Positions 34,492 through 44,802 of a DNA stretch of 64,000 nucleotides are shown piece by piece. A model generated the notes under the pieces. The model was not told the DNA's origin. It saw nothing but the letters and a program-made list of their open reading frames with translations, and searched no databases. The stretch covers positions 17,291 through 81,290 of the forward strand of contig JAIXRN010000006.1 of assembly GCA_027485165.1 (NCBI GenBank), read 5' to 3'. Every line of letters begins with the position of its first letter. Positions within the stretch are counted from its first letter, which is position 1. Both the position numbers and the translations under genes were made by a program. Source of the DNA: Rubrivivax sp. (GTDB taxonomy: Bacteria > Pseudomonadota > Gammaproteobacteria > Burkholderiales > Burkholderiaceae_C).

Positions 34492-35772
34492 TCAGTGTTT
34501 GATCGCTCGATGGCCGATGTCGTTGCGCCACTGCGCGCCGTCGAACTGCACCTGGCGCACGGCTTCCAGCGCCTTGTGCTGCGCCAGCTTGACCGATTCA
34601 CCCAGCGCCGTGACGCACAGCACGCGCCCGCCGTTGCTGACGAGCTGCCCATCGCGCAGGGTGGTGCCGGCGTGGAAGACCTGCAGGTCGGCCGTGCCTG
34701 CGGGCAGGCCGGTGATGGCGTCGCCCTTGCGCGGTGCCACCGGGTAGCCGGCAGCGGCCATCACCACGCCCAGTGCGGTGCGGCGGTCCCATTGCAGTTC
34801 CACCTTGTCCAGCGTGCCGTCGGTGGCGTGCAGCAGCAGGTCCAGCAGGTCGCTTTTCAGCCGCATCAGGATGACCTCAGCCTCCGGGTCACCCAGCCGG
34901 CAGTTGAATTCCACCGTGCGGGGCTGGCCGTAGGCGTCGATCATCAGCCCGGCATACAGGAAGCCGGTGAACGGCCGGCCTTCGCGCGCCATGCCGTGGA
35001 TGGTGGGCCAGATGATGTCCTGCATGGCCTTGGCATGCACGTTGGGCGTGACCACCGGCGCCGGCGAATAGGCGCCCATGCCGCCCGTATTGGGGCCGGT
35101 GTCGCCGTCGAAGATGCGCTTGTGATCCTGGCTGGTGGCCAGGCTGACGACGTTCGTACCGTCGCACAGCACGATGAAGCTGGCCTCTTCGCCCAGCATG
35201 AACTCTTCGATCACGACGCGCGCGCCGTCTTCGTTGTGTTGCACCCCCAGGGTGTTTGTCGACAGCATGTCGTCGATCGCGGCATGCGCTTCTTCCTGGG
35301 TCATCGCCACCACCACGCCCTTGCCGGCGGCCAGGCCGTCGGCCTTCACGACGATGGGCGTGCCTTCCTGTGCCACGTGCGCATGGGCGGCCGCGGCGTC
35401 GGTGAAGGTGGCGGACTTCGCGGTCGGGATGCCATGCCGCTGCATGAAGTCCTTCGCAAAAGCCTTGCTGCTTTCCAGCTGCGCGGCAGCCTTCGTGGGC
35501 CCGAAGATGCGCAGGCCGCGGCTGCGGAACAGGTCCACCACGCCAGCGGCCAGCGGGGCTTCGGGGCCGACCACGGTCAGGCCGATCTTTTCGGCCTGCG
35601 CAAAGTCGGCCAGCGCTTCGGGCGTGTGCGCGGGCACGTTGTGCAGCAGCGGGTCGGCCGCGGTGCCGCCGTTGCCCGGGGCAACAAAGACGCGCTGCAC
35701 GCGTTCGCTCTGCGCCAGCTTCCAGGCCAGCGCATGTTCACGGCCGCCGCTGCCGATGACGAGTACCTTCAA
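34492..35772 (-). CDS. purD: Phosphoribosylamine-glycine ligase
   Basis: [38 protein letters not shown]...[18 protein letters not shown]...[21 protein letters not shown]. Confidence 0.98.
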   Translation of the reverse strand: MKVLVIGSGGREHALAWKLAQSERVQRVFVAPGNGGTAADPLLHNVPAHTPEALADFAQAEKIGLTVVGPEAPLAAGVVDLFRSRGLRIFGPTKAAAQLESSKAFAKDFMQRHGIPTAKSATFTDAAAAHAHVAQEGTPIVVKADGLAAGKGVVVAMTQEEAHAAIDDMLSTNTLGVQHNEDGARVVIEEFMLGEEASFIVLCDGTNVVSLATSQDHKRIFDGDTGPNTGGMGAYSPAPVVTPNVHAKAMQDIIWPTIHGMAREGRPFTGFLYAGLMIDAYGQPRTVEFNCRLGDPEAEVILMRLKSDLLDLLLHATDGTLDKVELQWDRRTALGVVMAAAGYPVAPRKGDAITGLPAGTADLQVFHAGTTLRDGQLVSNGGRVLCVTALGESVKLAQHKALEAVRQVQFDGAQWRNDIGHRAIKH

Positions 35773-35778
35773 GGCCGG

Positions 35779-36504
35779 CTACTCGGACAGCAGGGCGTTG
35801 TGGAACACGTCCTGGGTGTCGTCCAGGTCTTCGATCACGTCCAGCAGCTTTTGCATGCGGGCGGCGTCTTCGCCGCCCAGTTCGATGGGGTTTTCGGCGC
35901 GCATCGTCACCTCGGCCACCGCGGGCTTGAAGCCGGCGGCGTCCAGCGCGCCCTTCACGGCTTCGAAGTCGGGCGCAGCGCACAGCACTTCGATGCTGCC
36001 GTCGTCGCCAGTGATCACGTCTTCGGCGCCGGCGTCCAGCGCCACTTCCATCAGCTTGTCTTCCGGCGTGCCGGGCTCGAATACGAACTGCCCGCAGTGC
36101 TTGAACTGGAAGGCCACGCTGCCTTCGGTGCCCATGTTGCCGCCGTACTTGCTGAAGGCGTGGCGAACTTCGGCCACCGTGCGCACGCGGTTGTCGGTCA
36201 TGCAGTCCACGATGATGGCCGCGCCGCCGATGCCGTAGCCTTCGTAGCGGATTTCTTCGTAGCTGACACCTTCCAGGTTGCCCGTGGCCTTGTCGATGTT
36301 GCGCTTGACGGTGTCCACCGGTAGGTTCACGGCCTTGGCCTTCTCGATCGCCAGCCGCAGGCGCGGGTTGGCCGAAGGGTCACCGCCGCCCAGGCGGGCC
36401 GCCACCATGATCTCGCGGATCACCCGGGTCCAGGCCTTGCCGCGCTTTTCGTCCTGCCGGCCCTTGCGGTGCTGGATGTTGGCCCATTTGGAATGTCCGG
36501 CCAT
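35779..36504 (-). CDS. YebC/PmpR family regulatory protein
   Basis: [75 protein letters not shown]. Confidence 0.98.
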   Translation of the reverse strand: MAGHSKWANIQHRKGRQDEKRGKAWTRVIREIMVAARLGGGDPSANPRLRLAIEKAKAVNLPVDTVKRNIDKATGNLEGVSYEEIRYEGYGIGGAAIIVDCMTDNRVRTVAEVRHAFSKYGGNMGTEGSVAFQFKHCGQFVFEPGTPEDKLMEVALDAGAEDVITGDDGSIEVLCAAPDFEAVKGALDAAGFKPAVAEVTMRAENPIELGGEDAARMQKLLDVIEDLDDTQDVFHNALLSE

Positions 36505-36580
36505 GGGGTGCTGTGCTCCTCGCTGTCAACACATGATTTTAGCCGTCGGCGCCAGCCCGCCGCCGGGGCACCCCCCCACG

Positions 36581-38272
36581 CTAGAACAGGCCCACCACGC
36601 GGCCGTCGTCTCCCAGGTCGATCTTCTCGGCCGAAGGCACCTTGGGCAGGCCGGGCATGGTCATGATGTCGCCGCAGACCATGACGATGAATTCCGCGCC
36701 CGCGGCCAGTCGCACTTCGCGGATGTTCAGGCTGTGGCCGCTGGGCGCGCCGCGCAGGCTGGCGTCGGTGGAAAAGCTGTATTGCGTCTTGGCCACGCAC
36801 ACGGGGTAGTGGCCGTAGCCGTCGTCCTGCAGCTTCTGGATCTGCGCGCGCACCTTGGCGTCGGCCGTCACGTCGGCGGCGCCGTAGATCTTGGTCGCGA
36901 TGGCCGTGACCTTGGCCATCAGGGTGTCGCCTTCTTCATAGACGAACTTGAAGCCGCTGGCGCCGTGGGCGTGCTGCCCGCCTTCGACGATCTGCACCAC
37001 GGCCCGCGCCACGTCTTCCGCGCCCTTGCCGCCTTCGGCCCAGTGGCGGGCCACGATCACCGGCGTTTCCAGGCCGGCCATCTTGCTTTTCAGCAGGTCC
37101 AGTTCGGCCGCGGTGTCGGCGGTGAAGTTGTTCACCGACACCACGCAGGGCAGGCCGTAGTGGTGGCGCACGTTCGAGACATGGCGTTCCAGGTTCGCCA
37201 GGCCCTTTTCCAGCGCCACCAGGTTTTCGGTGTTCAGGTTCTTCACGTCCACGCCGCCGTGGTACTTCAGCGCGCGGATGGTGGCCACGATCACCACCGC
37301 GTCGGGCCGCAGCCCGCTCTTGCGGCACTTGATGTCGATGAACTTTTCGGCGCCCAGGTCGGCGCCGAAGCCGGCTTCGGTGACGACATAGTCCGCCAGC
37401 TTCAGGCTGGCCTGCGTCGCGATGACGCTGTTGCAGCCGTGGGCGATGTTGGCAAAGGGCCCGCCGTGCAGGATGGCGGGGTTGTTTTCCAGCGTCTGCA
37501 CCAGGTTGGGCTTCAGCGCGTCCTTCAGCAGCACCGCCATCGCGCCGTGGGCCTTCAGGTCGCGCGCGGTCACCGGCTTCTGTTCACGGGTCTGCGCCAC
37601 CACGATGTTGCCCAGGCGCGTCTTCAGGTCCTGCATGCTGGTGGAAAGGCACAGGATGGCCATCACTTCGCTGGCGACCACGATGTCGAAGCCGTCCTGC
37701 CGCGGGTAGCCGTTGCCGGGGCCGCCCAGTGAATTGACGATCTCGCGCAGCGCGCGGTCGTTCATGTCCACCACGCGCTTCCAGCTGATGCGGCGCACGT
37801 CGATGCCGAGCTCGTTGCCGTGGTGGATGTGGTTGTCCAGCATCGCCGCCAGCAGGTTGTTGGCCAGGGCGATGGCGCTGAAGTCGCCGGTGAAGTGCAG
37901 GTTGATGTCTTCCATCGGCACCACCTGGGCGTAGCCGCCACCGGCCGCACCGCCCTTCATGCCGAACACCGGGCCCAGTGAAGGTTCCCGCAGGCAGACC
38001 ATGGTTTTCTTGCCGATGCGGTTCAGCGCGTCGCCCAGGCCCACCGTGGTGGTGGTCTTACCTTCACCGGCCGGCGTGGGGCTGATGGCGGTGACGAGGA
38101 TCAGCTTGCCGTTGGGCCGGTCCTTCAGGCTGTCGATGTAGTCCAGCGAAATCTTGGCCTTGAAGTGGCCATAGGGTTCCAGGTGTTCGTCGGCGATGCC
38201 CAGCCGGTCGCGGGCGATGGTGGTGACGCGTTGCAGCTGGGCGGCCTGGGCGATGTCGATGTCGGTGGGCAT
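36581..38272 (-). CDS. fhs: Formate-tetrahydrofolate ligase
   Basis: [78 protein letters not shown]. Confidence 0.98.
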   Translation of the reverse strand: MPTDIDIAQAAQLQRVTTIARDRLGIADEHLEPYGHFKAKISLDYIDSLKDRPNGKLILVTAISPTPAGEGKTTTTVGLGDALNRIGKKTMVCLREPSLGPVFGMKGGAAGGGYAQVVPMEDINLHFTGDFSAIALANNLLAAMLDNHIHHGNELGIDVRRISWKRVVDMNDRALREIVNSLGGPGNGYPRQDGFDIVVASEVMAILCLSTSMQDLKTRLGNIVVAQTREQKPVTARDLKAHGAMAVLLKDALKPNLVQTLENNPAILHGGPFANIAHGCNSVIATQASLKLADYVVTEAGFGADLGAEKFIDIKCRKSGLRPDAVVIVATIRALKYHGGVDVKNLNTENLVALEKGLANLERHVSNVRHHYGLPCVVSVNNFTADTAAELDLLKSKMAGLETPVIVARHWAEGGKGAEDVARAVVQIVEGGQHAHGASGFKFVYEEGDTLMAKVTAIATKIYGAADVTADAKVRAQIQKLQDDGYGHYPVCVAKTQYSFSTDASLRGAPSGHSLNIREVRLAAGAEFIVMVCGDIMTMPGLPKVPSAEKIDLGDDGRVVGLF

Positions 38273-38401
38273 GGCGGGTTTCCTGTGGCGGGCAGCCGCA
38301 GGGGCCTGAGTGCCCGCACGGTCGCCGCCGCGGATTTAACCACCAGCCCAGCCCAGGGCAGCCCCGGGCTGGCCCGAAGGTACGGGCAGGCCAGGCCTGA
38401 A

Positions 38402-39994
38402 TCAGGCCAGCTTGAACACCGCCACCGCCTGCACCAACTGTTCGGCCTGCTGGCGCAGGCTTTCAGCGGCGGCGGCGCTTTCTTCCACCAGGGCGGCGTT
38501 CTGCTGCGTGGCGCGGTCCATCTGCGTCACGGCCTGGCCGACCTGGGCCACGCCGTTGCTCTGTTCGCTGCTGGCGCTGCTGATCTCGCCCATGATGTCT
38601 GTCACGCGGCGGATGGCGGTGACGATCTCGGTCATCGTCTGCCCGGCCTGGTCGACCAGCACCGTGCCCTGGTCCACGCGTTCCACGCTGGCCGAGATCA
38701 GGGTCTTGATCTCCTTGGCCGCTTCGGCGCTGCGCTGCGCAAGGCTGCGCACTTCGCTGGCCACCACCGCGAATCCGCGGCCCTGTTCGCCAGCGCGGGC
38801 GGCTTCCACCGCGGCGTTCAGCGCCAGGATGTTGGTCTGGAAGGCGATGCCGTCGATCACGCCGATGATGTCGGCGATCTTCTTGCTGCTGTCGTTGATG
38901 CCCTTCATCGTCGTCACGACCTGGCTCACGACTTCGCCCCCGTGCACGGCCACGCCTGAGGCATTCAGCGCCAGCTGGTTGGCCTGGCGGGCGTTGTCGG
39001 CGTTGTTGCGCACCGTGCTGCCCAGCTCGTCCATGGTGGCGGCGGTCTGCTGCAGCGAAGCCGCCTGCTGTTCTGTGCGGCCCGACAGGTCCTGGTTGCC
39101 TTGGGCGATCTGGCTGCTGGCGGTGGCCACCTGTTCAGACCCGCTGCGCACCTGGCGCACCGTGCCGGCCAGGCTGTGCTGCATCTGCTGCAGCTGGGCC
39201 ATCAGGCTGCTGCTGTCGCCGGTCTTCAGCGCAATCGGGGTGCTCAGGTCGCCGGCGGCCACGGCCTGGGCCACGCGCACGGCGGCCACCGGCTCGCCAC
39301 CCAGCTGGCGCAACAGCTGGCGCACGATCACCAGGGCCATGCCCAGCCCGGTCAGCAAGGCCAGCGCCATCAGGCCCAGCACCATGCCGCGCGCCTGCTG
39401 GAAAGTGCTGCGCGCCGCCGTGGCGGCCAGCTGGCCCTGCTGAAAGCTGTGGGCGCTGAGCTTGTCCAGCGCGCCGATGGTTTCGTCGAAGGCCGTGCTG
39501 GACAGGCCGTCGCTGACATCGGCTGCGTCTTGCTGCTTCTTGTCGCGGCCCAGCGCCAGCACCTGCTGGTTGGCCTTGGCGTAGTCGGCGCGCGCCTTGG
39601 CCAGCTTGTCGTGGATGGCGCGTTCCTCGTCTGAAGCCATGTGCGAGACATAGGCTTCCAGCTGCGCGTCCAGGTTCGTGTTGGCGTCCTTGATCTTTTC
39701 TTCGTATTCAGCGTGGTAGCTGGTGTCGTCGGTGCGACTGTGCTTGACTTCGAGGGCGCGCAGCTCGATCAGGGCCACGCGCGCCTGCGCCAGCTCTGAA
39801 ACGCCGCGCAGCCACTTGCCGGCCAGGGCTTCGGCCTCATGGTCGACGCGCTGCAGGCCCAGCACGGCCACGGCACCCAGCACAGCCATCAGGCTGAGCA
39901 CGGTGCCGAAGGCCAGCTGCAGCTGGCGGCCGACGCTCAGGCGCGCCAGCCAGGTGGACAGTGAGGCGCGCGGGCGCCCGGGGGATGCGGTCAT
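38402..39994 (-). CDS. Methyl-accepting chemotaxis protein
   Basis: HAMP-like region and MCP hairpin: [61 protein letters not shown]. Confidence 0.95.
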   Translation of the reverse strand: MTASPGRPRASLSTWLARLSVGRQLQLAFGTVLSLMAVLGAVAVLGLQRVDHEAEALAGKWLRGVSELAQARVALIELRALEVKHSRTDDTSYHAEYEEKIKDANTNLDAQLEAYVSHMASDEERAIHDKLAKARADYAKANQQVLALGRDKKQQDAADVSDGLSSTAFDETIGALDKLSAHSFQQGQLAATAARSTFQQARGMVLGLMALALLTGLGMALVIVRQLLRQLGGEPVAAVRVAQAVAAGDLSTPIALKTGDSSSLMAQLQQMQHSLAGTVRQVRSGSEQVATASSQIAQGNQDLSGRTEQQAASLQQTAATMDELGSTVRNNADNARQANQLALNASGVAVHGGEVVSQVVTTMKGINDSSKKIADIIGVIDGIAFQTNILALNAAVEAARAGEQGRGFAVVASEVRSLAQRSAEAAKEIKTLISASVERVDQGTVLVDQAGQTMTEIVTAIRRVTDIMGEISSASSEQSNGVAQVGQAVTQMDRATQQNAALVEESAAAAESLRQQAEQLVQAVAVFKLA

Positions 39995-40041
39995 GTTGGG
40001 GCTGTCCTGTCCTGAAGCCGGGCCTTACCGGCGCTGCAAGT

Positions 40042-40529
40042 TCACTTCTTGTGGCCGACGTAGGTGGTGCCGATGATCTTGCCGCCGGCGTCCTTGATGG
40101 GGTTGTAGCAAGCGTCGAAGGCGGTACCCAGCACGTCGATCGGGCCGCAATACGGGCTGCCCTTGCTCACGGCCTCGTAGGCGGCATTGCGGGCCAGCTG
40201 GGTGCCCACGCCGCGCTTGCCTTCGGGGTCAGCACGTTGGTGCTGACGCGCACGAACTCATCGCCGTCCTTCACGAACAGGGTGGCGGTGGCCTGGTGTT
40301 CCTTGCGCACGGCGTCGACGACGTCGTAGTTGTTGTTGATCTTGCGGCTGCCGTAGAACAGCGCCGGCACGGTCTTGCCCGCCACGGTTTCGGTGCCGTC
40401 GATCTTCGGCGCGCCGATCTTGTTCAGGCGGGCTTCGAAGTCGGCGATCGTGGCCTTGGGATTGGCGTGGGCCAATGCCACGGCGCCCAGCAGGGCGGTG
40501 GCCAGCAGGGTGCGGGCAAGTGTCTTCAT
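40042..40529 (-). pseudogene. Secreted single-Cache-type sensory protein with apparent 1-nt frameshift
   Basis: Frame 1 (40167-40529): MKTLARTLLATALLGAVALAHANPKATIADFEARLNKI...DEFVRVSTNVLTP; one inserted base in the G4/C4 run at 40225-40228 restores EGKRGVGTQLARNAAYEAVSKGSPYCGPIDVLGTAFDACYNPIKDAGGKIIGTTYVGHKK* ending at 40042. Confidence 0.8.
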
Positions 40530-40741
40530 CGGTTGGGGTCCTTCCAGAGTGGGGTGCAGGGTGAGTCGCGGAACACCATGCCGCCACGGCCTGTTCAGGG
40601 GTTTTTGGCCATCGTGCCGCGGGCTTGAGGGCGGCGCTGCCGCGTGTGCCGGGGTAAAGCCCGCCTGTTCCGCCCATCGGCGCGGCTGGCCAGGGCGGCC
40701 TGCGCCGCGGGAAGGGCGCGGGCCTGGGTATCCTCGGGGCC

Positions 40742-42562
40742 ATGTACGCGCCGTTCTTCGGGTTGAGCAAGGAGCCGTTCTCGATCGCTCCCGACCCCCG
40801 CTTCCTGTTCATGAGCGACATGCACCGCGAGGCGCTGGCGCACCTGCTGTATGGCGTCTCGGGCGGCGGCGGCTTCGTCCTGCTGACGGGCGAGATCGGC
40901 GCTGGCAAGACCACGGTCTGCCGCGCCTTCCTGGACCAGGTGCCCGCGCACTGCGCCGTGGCCTACATCTTCAACCCCAAGCTCACGGTGGTTGAACTGC
41001 TGCAGACGGTATGCGAAGAATTTGGCGTCAACCCCCCGGCCCCGCCGCATGGGCAGCCGCCTTCGGTGAAGGACTATGTCGACGCCCTGAACGGTTACCT
41101 GCTGGCCGCGCACGCGGCCGGCTGTCACACCGTGCTGATCATCGACGAGGCGCAGAGCCTGGCGCCCGAGGTGCTGGAACAGCTGCGCCTGCTGACCAAC
41201 CTGGAAACGGCCGAAAAGAAGCTGCTGCAGATCGTGCTGATCGGCCAGCCCGAGCTGCGCGACATGCTGGCGCGGCCGGAACTGGAACAGATGGCGCAGC
41301 GTGTGATTGCGCGCTACCACCTGCCGGCGTTGTCGGCGGCGGAAACCGGCCAGTACATCCAGCATCGGCTGGCAGTGGCCGGCCCGGCGGGCGCGCGCGA
41401 CCCGTTTGACAGCCGGGCGCTGGCCCGCATTCATGCGCTCACGGGTGGCGTGCCGCGCCGCATCAACCTGCTGTGCGACCGCGCGCTGCTGGGGGCTTAC
41501 GCCCATGGCCAGCAGCGCGTGAACGCCGCCATGGTGGACAAGGCGGCGGCGGAAGTCTTCGGCGCCAGCCGCGTGGCAGCGCTGCCGCCGCTGCGGCGCG
41601 GCGCCCGGGCGCTGGGCGCCACCGCTGCGGCGCTGGCGCTGCTGCTGGCGCTGGGCTGGGTGTGGCGCGCCGAACTGCTGGGCTGGCTGCCCGGCGGGGC
41701 CGGGGCGGTGGCCGCAGGCGGGGCTGCAGCCGCCAGCGCGGCGCCGCGTGCGGCCAGCACGGCTGCGCCCTTGCGGGCCGGTGCAGCCAGCGTGGCCGCA
41801 GGGCCTGCCGGCCTGGCGGCCGCATCGTCGCCTGCCGCGGGCGACGGCCAGGGGCCGCGCCTGGCAGCCGCTGCCGCGCCGGCGCTGGCGTCCAGCCCGG
41901 CCGCGGGCGCGCTGGCATCGGACAGCCCGCTGGCCGACCCCGCCACCGTGATGGCCGCTGCCTGGCGCGACGAAAGCGCGGCCTGGCGCGACCTGGCCCT
42001 GCACTGGAAGCTGACCCTGCCCGCTGGCGAACCCTGCGACCAGGCCCTGGCCGCCGGCCTGGTGTGCTACCGCGCCGCCAGCGGCCTGGGCGTGCTGCGG
42101 CAGGTGGCACGGCCTGCGCTGCTGCAGTTGCGCAGCGCCGAAGGCGAAACTGCCTATGTGAAGCTGCTGGCGGTGAACGCCACGGGCGCGACCCTGGCCG
42201 CAGGCGACAAGCGCTGGCGTGTGTCGCTGCCGGCCCTGGCCACCGTCTGGCGCGGTGATTTCGCCACCTACTGGCGCGCGCCACCGGGCTGGCGCCCCGG
42301 GCCTGACGCCACCGACACGCCGGCCGCCCAGGCCTGGCTGCAGCAGCGGCTGGCGGCGGCTGGCGTGGCCGGGTCTAACGGCACGAACAGTGGGAACGGA
42401 CCGAACGCCCCGAACGCCCCGAACGGCACGCCAGTGCCGCTGCGCGAACAGGTGCGCACCTTCCAGGTCGCCAACGGCCTGCAGGCCGACGGCCGCGCCG
42501 GCCCCTTGACCTTGATGCTGCTGGGCCGCGCCGACGAACCCAGCCTGTTGCAGGATCGCTGA
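40742..42562 (+). CDS. ExeA/GspA-like AAA ATPase with C-terminal peptidoglycan-binding region
   Basis: YAPFFGLSKEPFSIAPDPRFLFMSDMHREALAHLLYGV...LLTGEIGAGKTTVCRAFL...VLIIDEAQSLAPEVLEQLRLLTNLET; C-terminal VRTFQVANGLQADGRAGPLTLMLL. Confidence 0.94.
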   Translation: MYAPFFGLSKEPFSIAPDPRFLFMSDMHREALAHLLYGVSGGGGFVLLTGEIGAGKTTVCRAFLDQVPAHCAVAYIFNPKLTVVELLQTVCEEFGVNPPAPPHGQPPSVKDYVDALNGYLLAAHAAGCHTVLIIDEAQSLAPEVLEQLRLLTNLETAEKKLLQIVLIGQPELRDMLARPELEQMAQRVIARYHLPALSAAETGQYIQHRLAVAGPAGARDPFDSRALARIHALTGGVPRRINLLCDRALLGAYAHGQQRVNAAMVDKAAAEVFGASRVAALPPLRRGARALGATAAALALLLALGWVWRAELLGWLPGGAGAVAAGGAAAASAAPRAASTAAPLRAGAASVAAGPAGLAAASSPAAGDGQGPRLAAAAAPALASSPAAGALASDSPLADPATVMAAAWRDESAAWRDLALHWKLTLPAGEPCDQALAAGLVCYRAASGLGVLRQVARPALLQLRSAEGETAYVKLLAVNATGATLAAGDKRWRVSLPALATVWRGDFATYWRAPPGWRPGPDATDTPAAQAWLQQRLAAAGVAGSNGTNSGNGPNAPNAPNGTPVPLREQVRTFQVANGLQADGRAGPLTLMLLGRADEPSLLQDR

Positions 42563-42568
42563 AAGCCC

Positions 42569-43489
42569 ATGTCCTACATCCTTGATGCCCTGCGCCGGGC
42601 CGACGCCGAACGAGAACGCGAAAAAGGCGCTGTGCCCGGCCTGCATGCGCGCCCGCTGGGCGTGACGGCGGCCGAACCCGCCGCTGCGCCGGCGCGGCCC
42701 CAGGGGCTGTGGCTGGCGCTGGGGGTGTCCATCGGTCTGCTGGCGGCGCTGCTGTGGTGGGTGCTGGGCCGGCCCGCGCCCGTGGCGGCCCCGGCGCCCG
42801 TCGTACAGGTCCTGCCAGTGCCCGTGCCGGCCATCGCGCCAGCCGCCCCTGCCGGGCCTGCCGGGCCGGCCGTTGCGTCGTTCCCATTGCCAGCGCCTTC
42901 GGGCCTGCCCGCGGCGGGCGCCCTGGGCCAGACGCAGGGCGCAGCCGCGCTGTCGTCGCCCCCGGCCGCCCCGCCCGTCGCTGCCACCCGGCCTGCTGGC
43001 GCGGCCCCCGCAGCCGCGCCGGGTGGGCAAGGAACTTTCGGGGCCCCCGCCCCCGTCCCCGCGTCGGCACGCCCGGCCCTGCCGGTGCGCAGTGCGCAGG
43101 CCGGCGCTGCCCCCGCGCCCGCCGACGCAGCGCTGCCAGCGGCTGCGCGCGACGCCGGCCCGGGCCAGGCAGCCGCCTATGCGGCAAGCGCGGCGAACTC
43201 GGCGAATGGGGTGAATGGGGTGAATGGGGTGAATGGGGCGCCGCCTGCGCCACCCGCAGCGCGCGCGCTGCCGCTGGCCCAGATGTCGCCGGACCTGCGG
43301 CGCGAGATGCCTGCGATGAGCGTGGGCGGTTCGGTCTATTCCGAAAGCCCGGGCAGCCGCTTCGTCATCATCAACGGCCAGGTGGTACGGGAAGGCGAGG
43401 GCGCAGCCACGGGCGTGACGGTGGAACGCATCGGCCCGAAGTCGGCCGTGCTGCGCTGGCGCGACCTGCGCATCGAAGTGCCGCTGTAG
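42569..43489 (+). CDS. GspB/ExeB-like general secretion pathway protein B
   Basis: MSYILDALRRADAERERE...; C-terminal AQMSPDLRREMPAMSVGGSVYSESPGSRFVIINGQVVREGEGAATGVTVERIGPKSAVLRWRDLRIEVPL. Confidence 0.93.
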   Translation: MSYILDALRRADAEREREKGAVPGLHARPLGVTAAEPAAAPARPQGLWLALGVSIGLLAALLWWVLGRPAPVAAPAPVVQVLPVPVPAIAPAAPAGPAGPAVASFPLPAPSGLPAAGALGQTQGAAALSSPPAAPPVAATRPAGAAPAAAPGGQGTFGAPAPVPASARPALPVRSAQAGAAPAPADAALPAAARDAGPGQAAAYAASAANSANGVNGVNGVNGAPPAPPAARALPLAQMSPDLRREMPAMSVGGSVYSESPGSRFVIINGQVVREGEGAATGVTVERIGPKSAVLRWRDLRIEVPL

Positions 43490-43491
43490 CC

Positions 43492-44688
43492 GTGCGCCTG
43501 CACCGGCTTGCCGCTTTCGCTTCAGGGCCCGGCCTGGCCCTGCTGGCCGGCGCGCTGCTGGCCTGGGGCAGTGCAGCCGCAGAAACGCTGCTGGCCGGCC
43601 CGAAGGGCGAACCGCTGTCGCTGCAAGCGGCCGTGGCACGGGCCCGCGACGGCGACACCGTCGACCTGCTGCCCGGCGACTACCGCGGCCAGACCCTGCT
43701 GGTCGCCCAGCGCCGGCTGACGCTGCGCGGCGTGGGCCAGCGCCCTGTGGTGCATGGCGACGGCCAGCGCAGCACGGCGCGTGCGCTGTGGACGGTGCGC
43801 GGCGGCCAGGTGCGGGTGCAGAACATCGAATTCCGCGGCGCCCGTTCGCAGGAAGCCGCCGGCGCCGGGCTGCGCCAGGAAGGTGGCGATCTGACGGTGG
43901 TGGACTGCGTCTTCAGCGACAACGAACACGGCATCCTGGCCACCAACGACGCTGCCGCGCAGTTGACGATCGAACGCTCGCTGTTCAGCGCCGCGCCGCG
44001 CGTGGAAGGCGGGCTGCCGCACCTGCTGAACGTGGGCCGCATCGGCCGGCTGGTGGTGCGCGGTAGCCGCTTCGAGGACGGCTTTGAAGGCCACATGATC
44101 AAGTCGCGCGCGCGCGAAAGCCGCATCGAATACAACCTGCTGAACGACGGCCCCGGTGGCGCTTCGTCATACGAAATCGAACTGCCGGCCGGCGGCCAGG
44201 CCGTGGTGCTGGGTAACGTCATCGCCCAGGGCCCTGGCAGCCAGAACCGGGTGCTGGTGGCCTACGGGTCGGAAGGCCAGGCCGCCTGGCCGGAGAACAG
44301 CCTGCACCTGGCGCACAACACCCTGGTCAACGGCCTGTGGACGCCGGCCTGGTTCCTGCGGGTGTGGTCAGACCGCCTGCCTGAAGGCACCGACGTCGTG
44401 GCCGTGAACAACCTGCTGGTGGGCCCCGGCATCTTCTGGCTGGGCGCGCCCGGCCACTTCCTGGGCAACCGCCCCGCCACGCTGGGCATGCTGGCCGATG
44501 CCGCCACGATGGCCTTTGAACTGCCGCCCGATGGCTTCTGGCGTGGCCGTGCCAGCGACCCGCGCCAGGTGCGGGGGCCGGGCGGCGCGCTAGATTTGTC
44601 GCCCCAGGCCGAATTCACCCTGCCCCTGGGCACCCAGCCGCTGGCGCCTGGCCGCAGCAGCTGGACACCCGGGGCCTTCCAGCGCTAA
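43492..44688 (+). CDS. Secreted right-handed parallel beta-helix protein
   Basis: GTG start; signal peptide; LQAAVARARDGDTVDLLPGDYRGQTLLVAQRRLTLRGVG...LTVVDCVFSDNEHGILATNDAAAQLTIERSLF. Confidence 0.8.
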   Translation: MRLHRLAAFASGPGLALLAGALLAWGSAAAETLLAGPKGEPLSLQAAVARARDGDTVDLLPGDYRGQTLLVAQRRLTLRGVGQRPVVHGDGQRSTARALWTVRGGQVRVQNIEFRGARSQEAAGAGLRQEGGDLTVVDCVFSDNEHGILATNDAAAQLTIERSLFSAAPRVEGGLPHLLNVGRIGRLVVRGSRFEDGFEGHMIKSRARESRIEYNLLNDGPGGASSYEIELPAGGQAVVLGNVIAQGPGSQNRVLVAYGSEGQAAWPENSLHLAHNTLVNGLWTPAWFLRVWSDRLPEGTDVVAVNNLLVGPGIFWLGAPGHFLGNRPATLGMLADAATMAFELPPDGFWRGRASDPRQVRGPGGALDLSPQAEFTLPLGTQPLAPGRSSWTPGAFQR

Positions 44689-44733
44689 TGCCTGCCGGGC
44701 CAGCCGGGCCTGCTGCCTTCTTGGCCGGCCGTC

Positions 44734-44769
44734 TGCCTGCTCATCTGCTTGCTCATCTGCTTGCTCATC
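44734..44769. repeat. 12-bp tandem repeat (tgcYtgctcatc x3) upstream of metC
   Basis: tgcctgctcatc-tgcttgctcatc-tgcttgctcatc. Confidence 0.9.
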
Positions 44770-44802
44770 CGTCCGCCGCCCCGGCCCAACCCAGCCCCTG
44801 CC

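Noticed and set aside
38273-38401. Possible ZTP/pfl riboswitch upstream of fhs
   Set aside because: I could not find the conserved pfl core sequence; only a 7-bp-stem GC hairpin (ccagccc/gggctgg, 38343-38372) is visible, too weak to call. Infernal search would decide.
43195-43242. CRISPR-like short tandem repeat
   Set aside because: 9-bp in-frame coding repeat without spacers; belongs to the GspB linker.
40595-43639. 1014-aa minus-strand ORF opposite gspAB
   Set aside because: Gln/Arg/Gly-rich shadow translation of Ala-rich genes.
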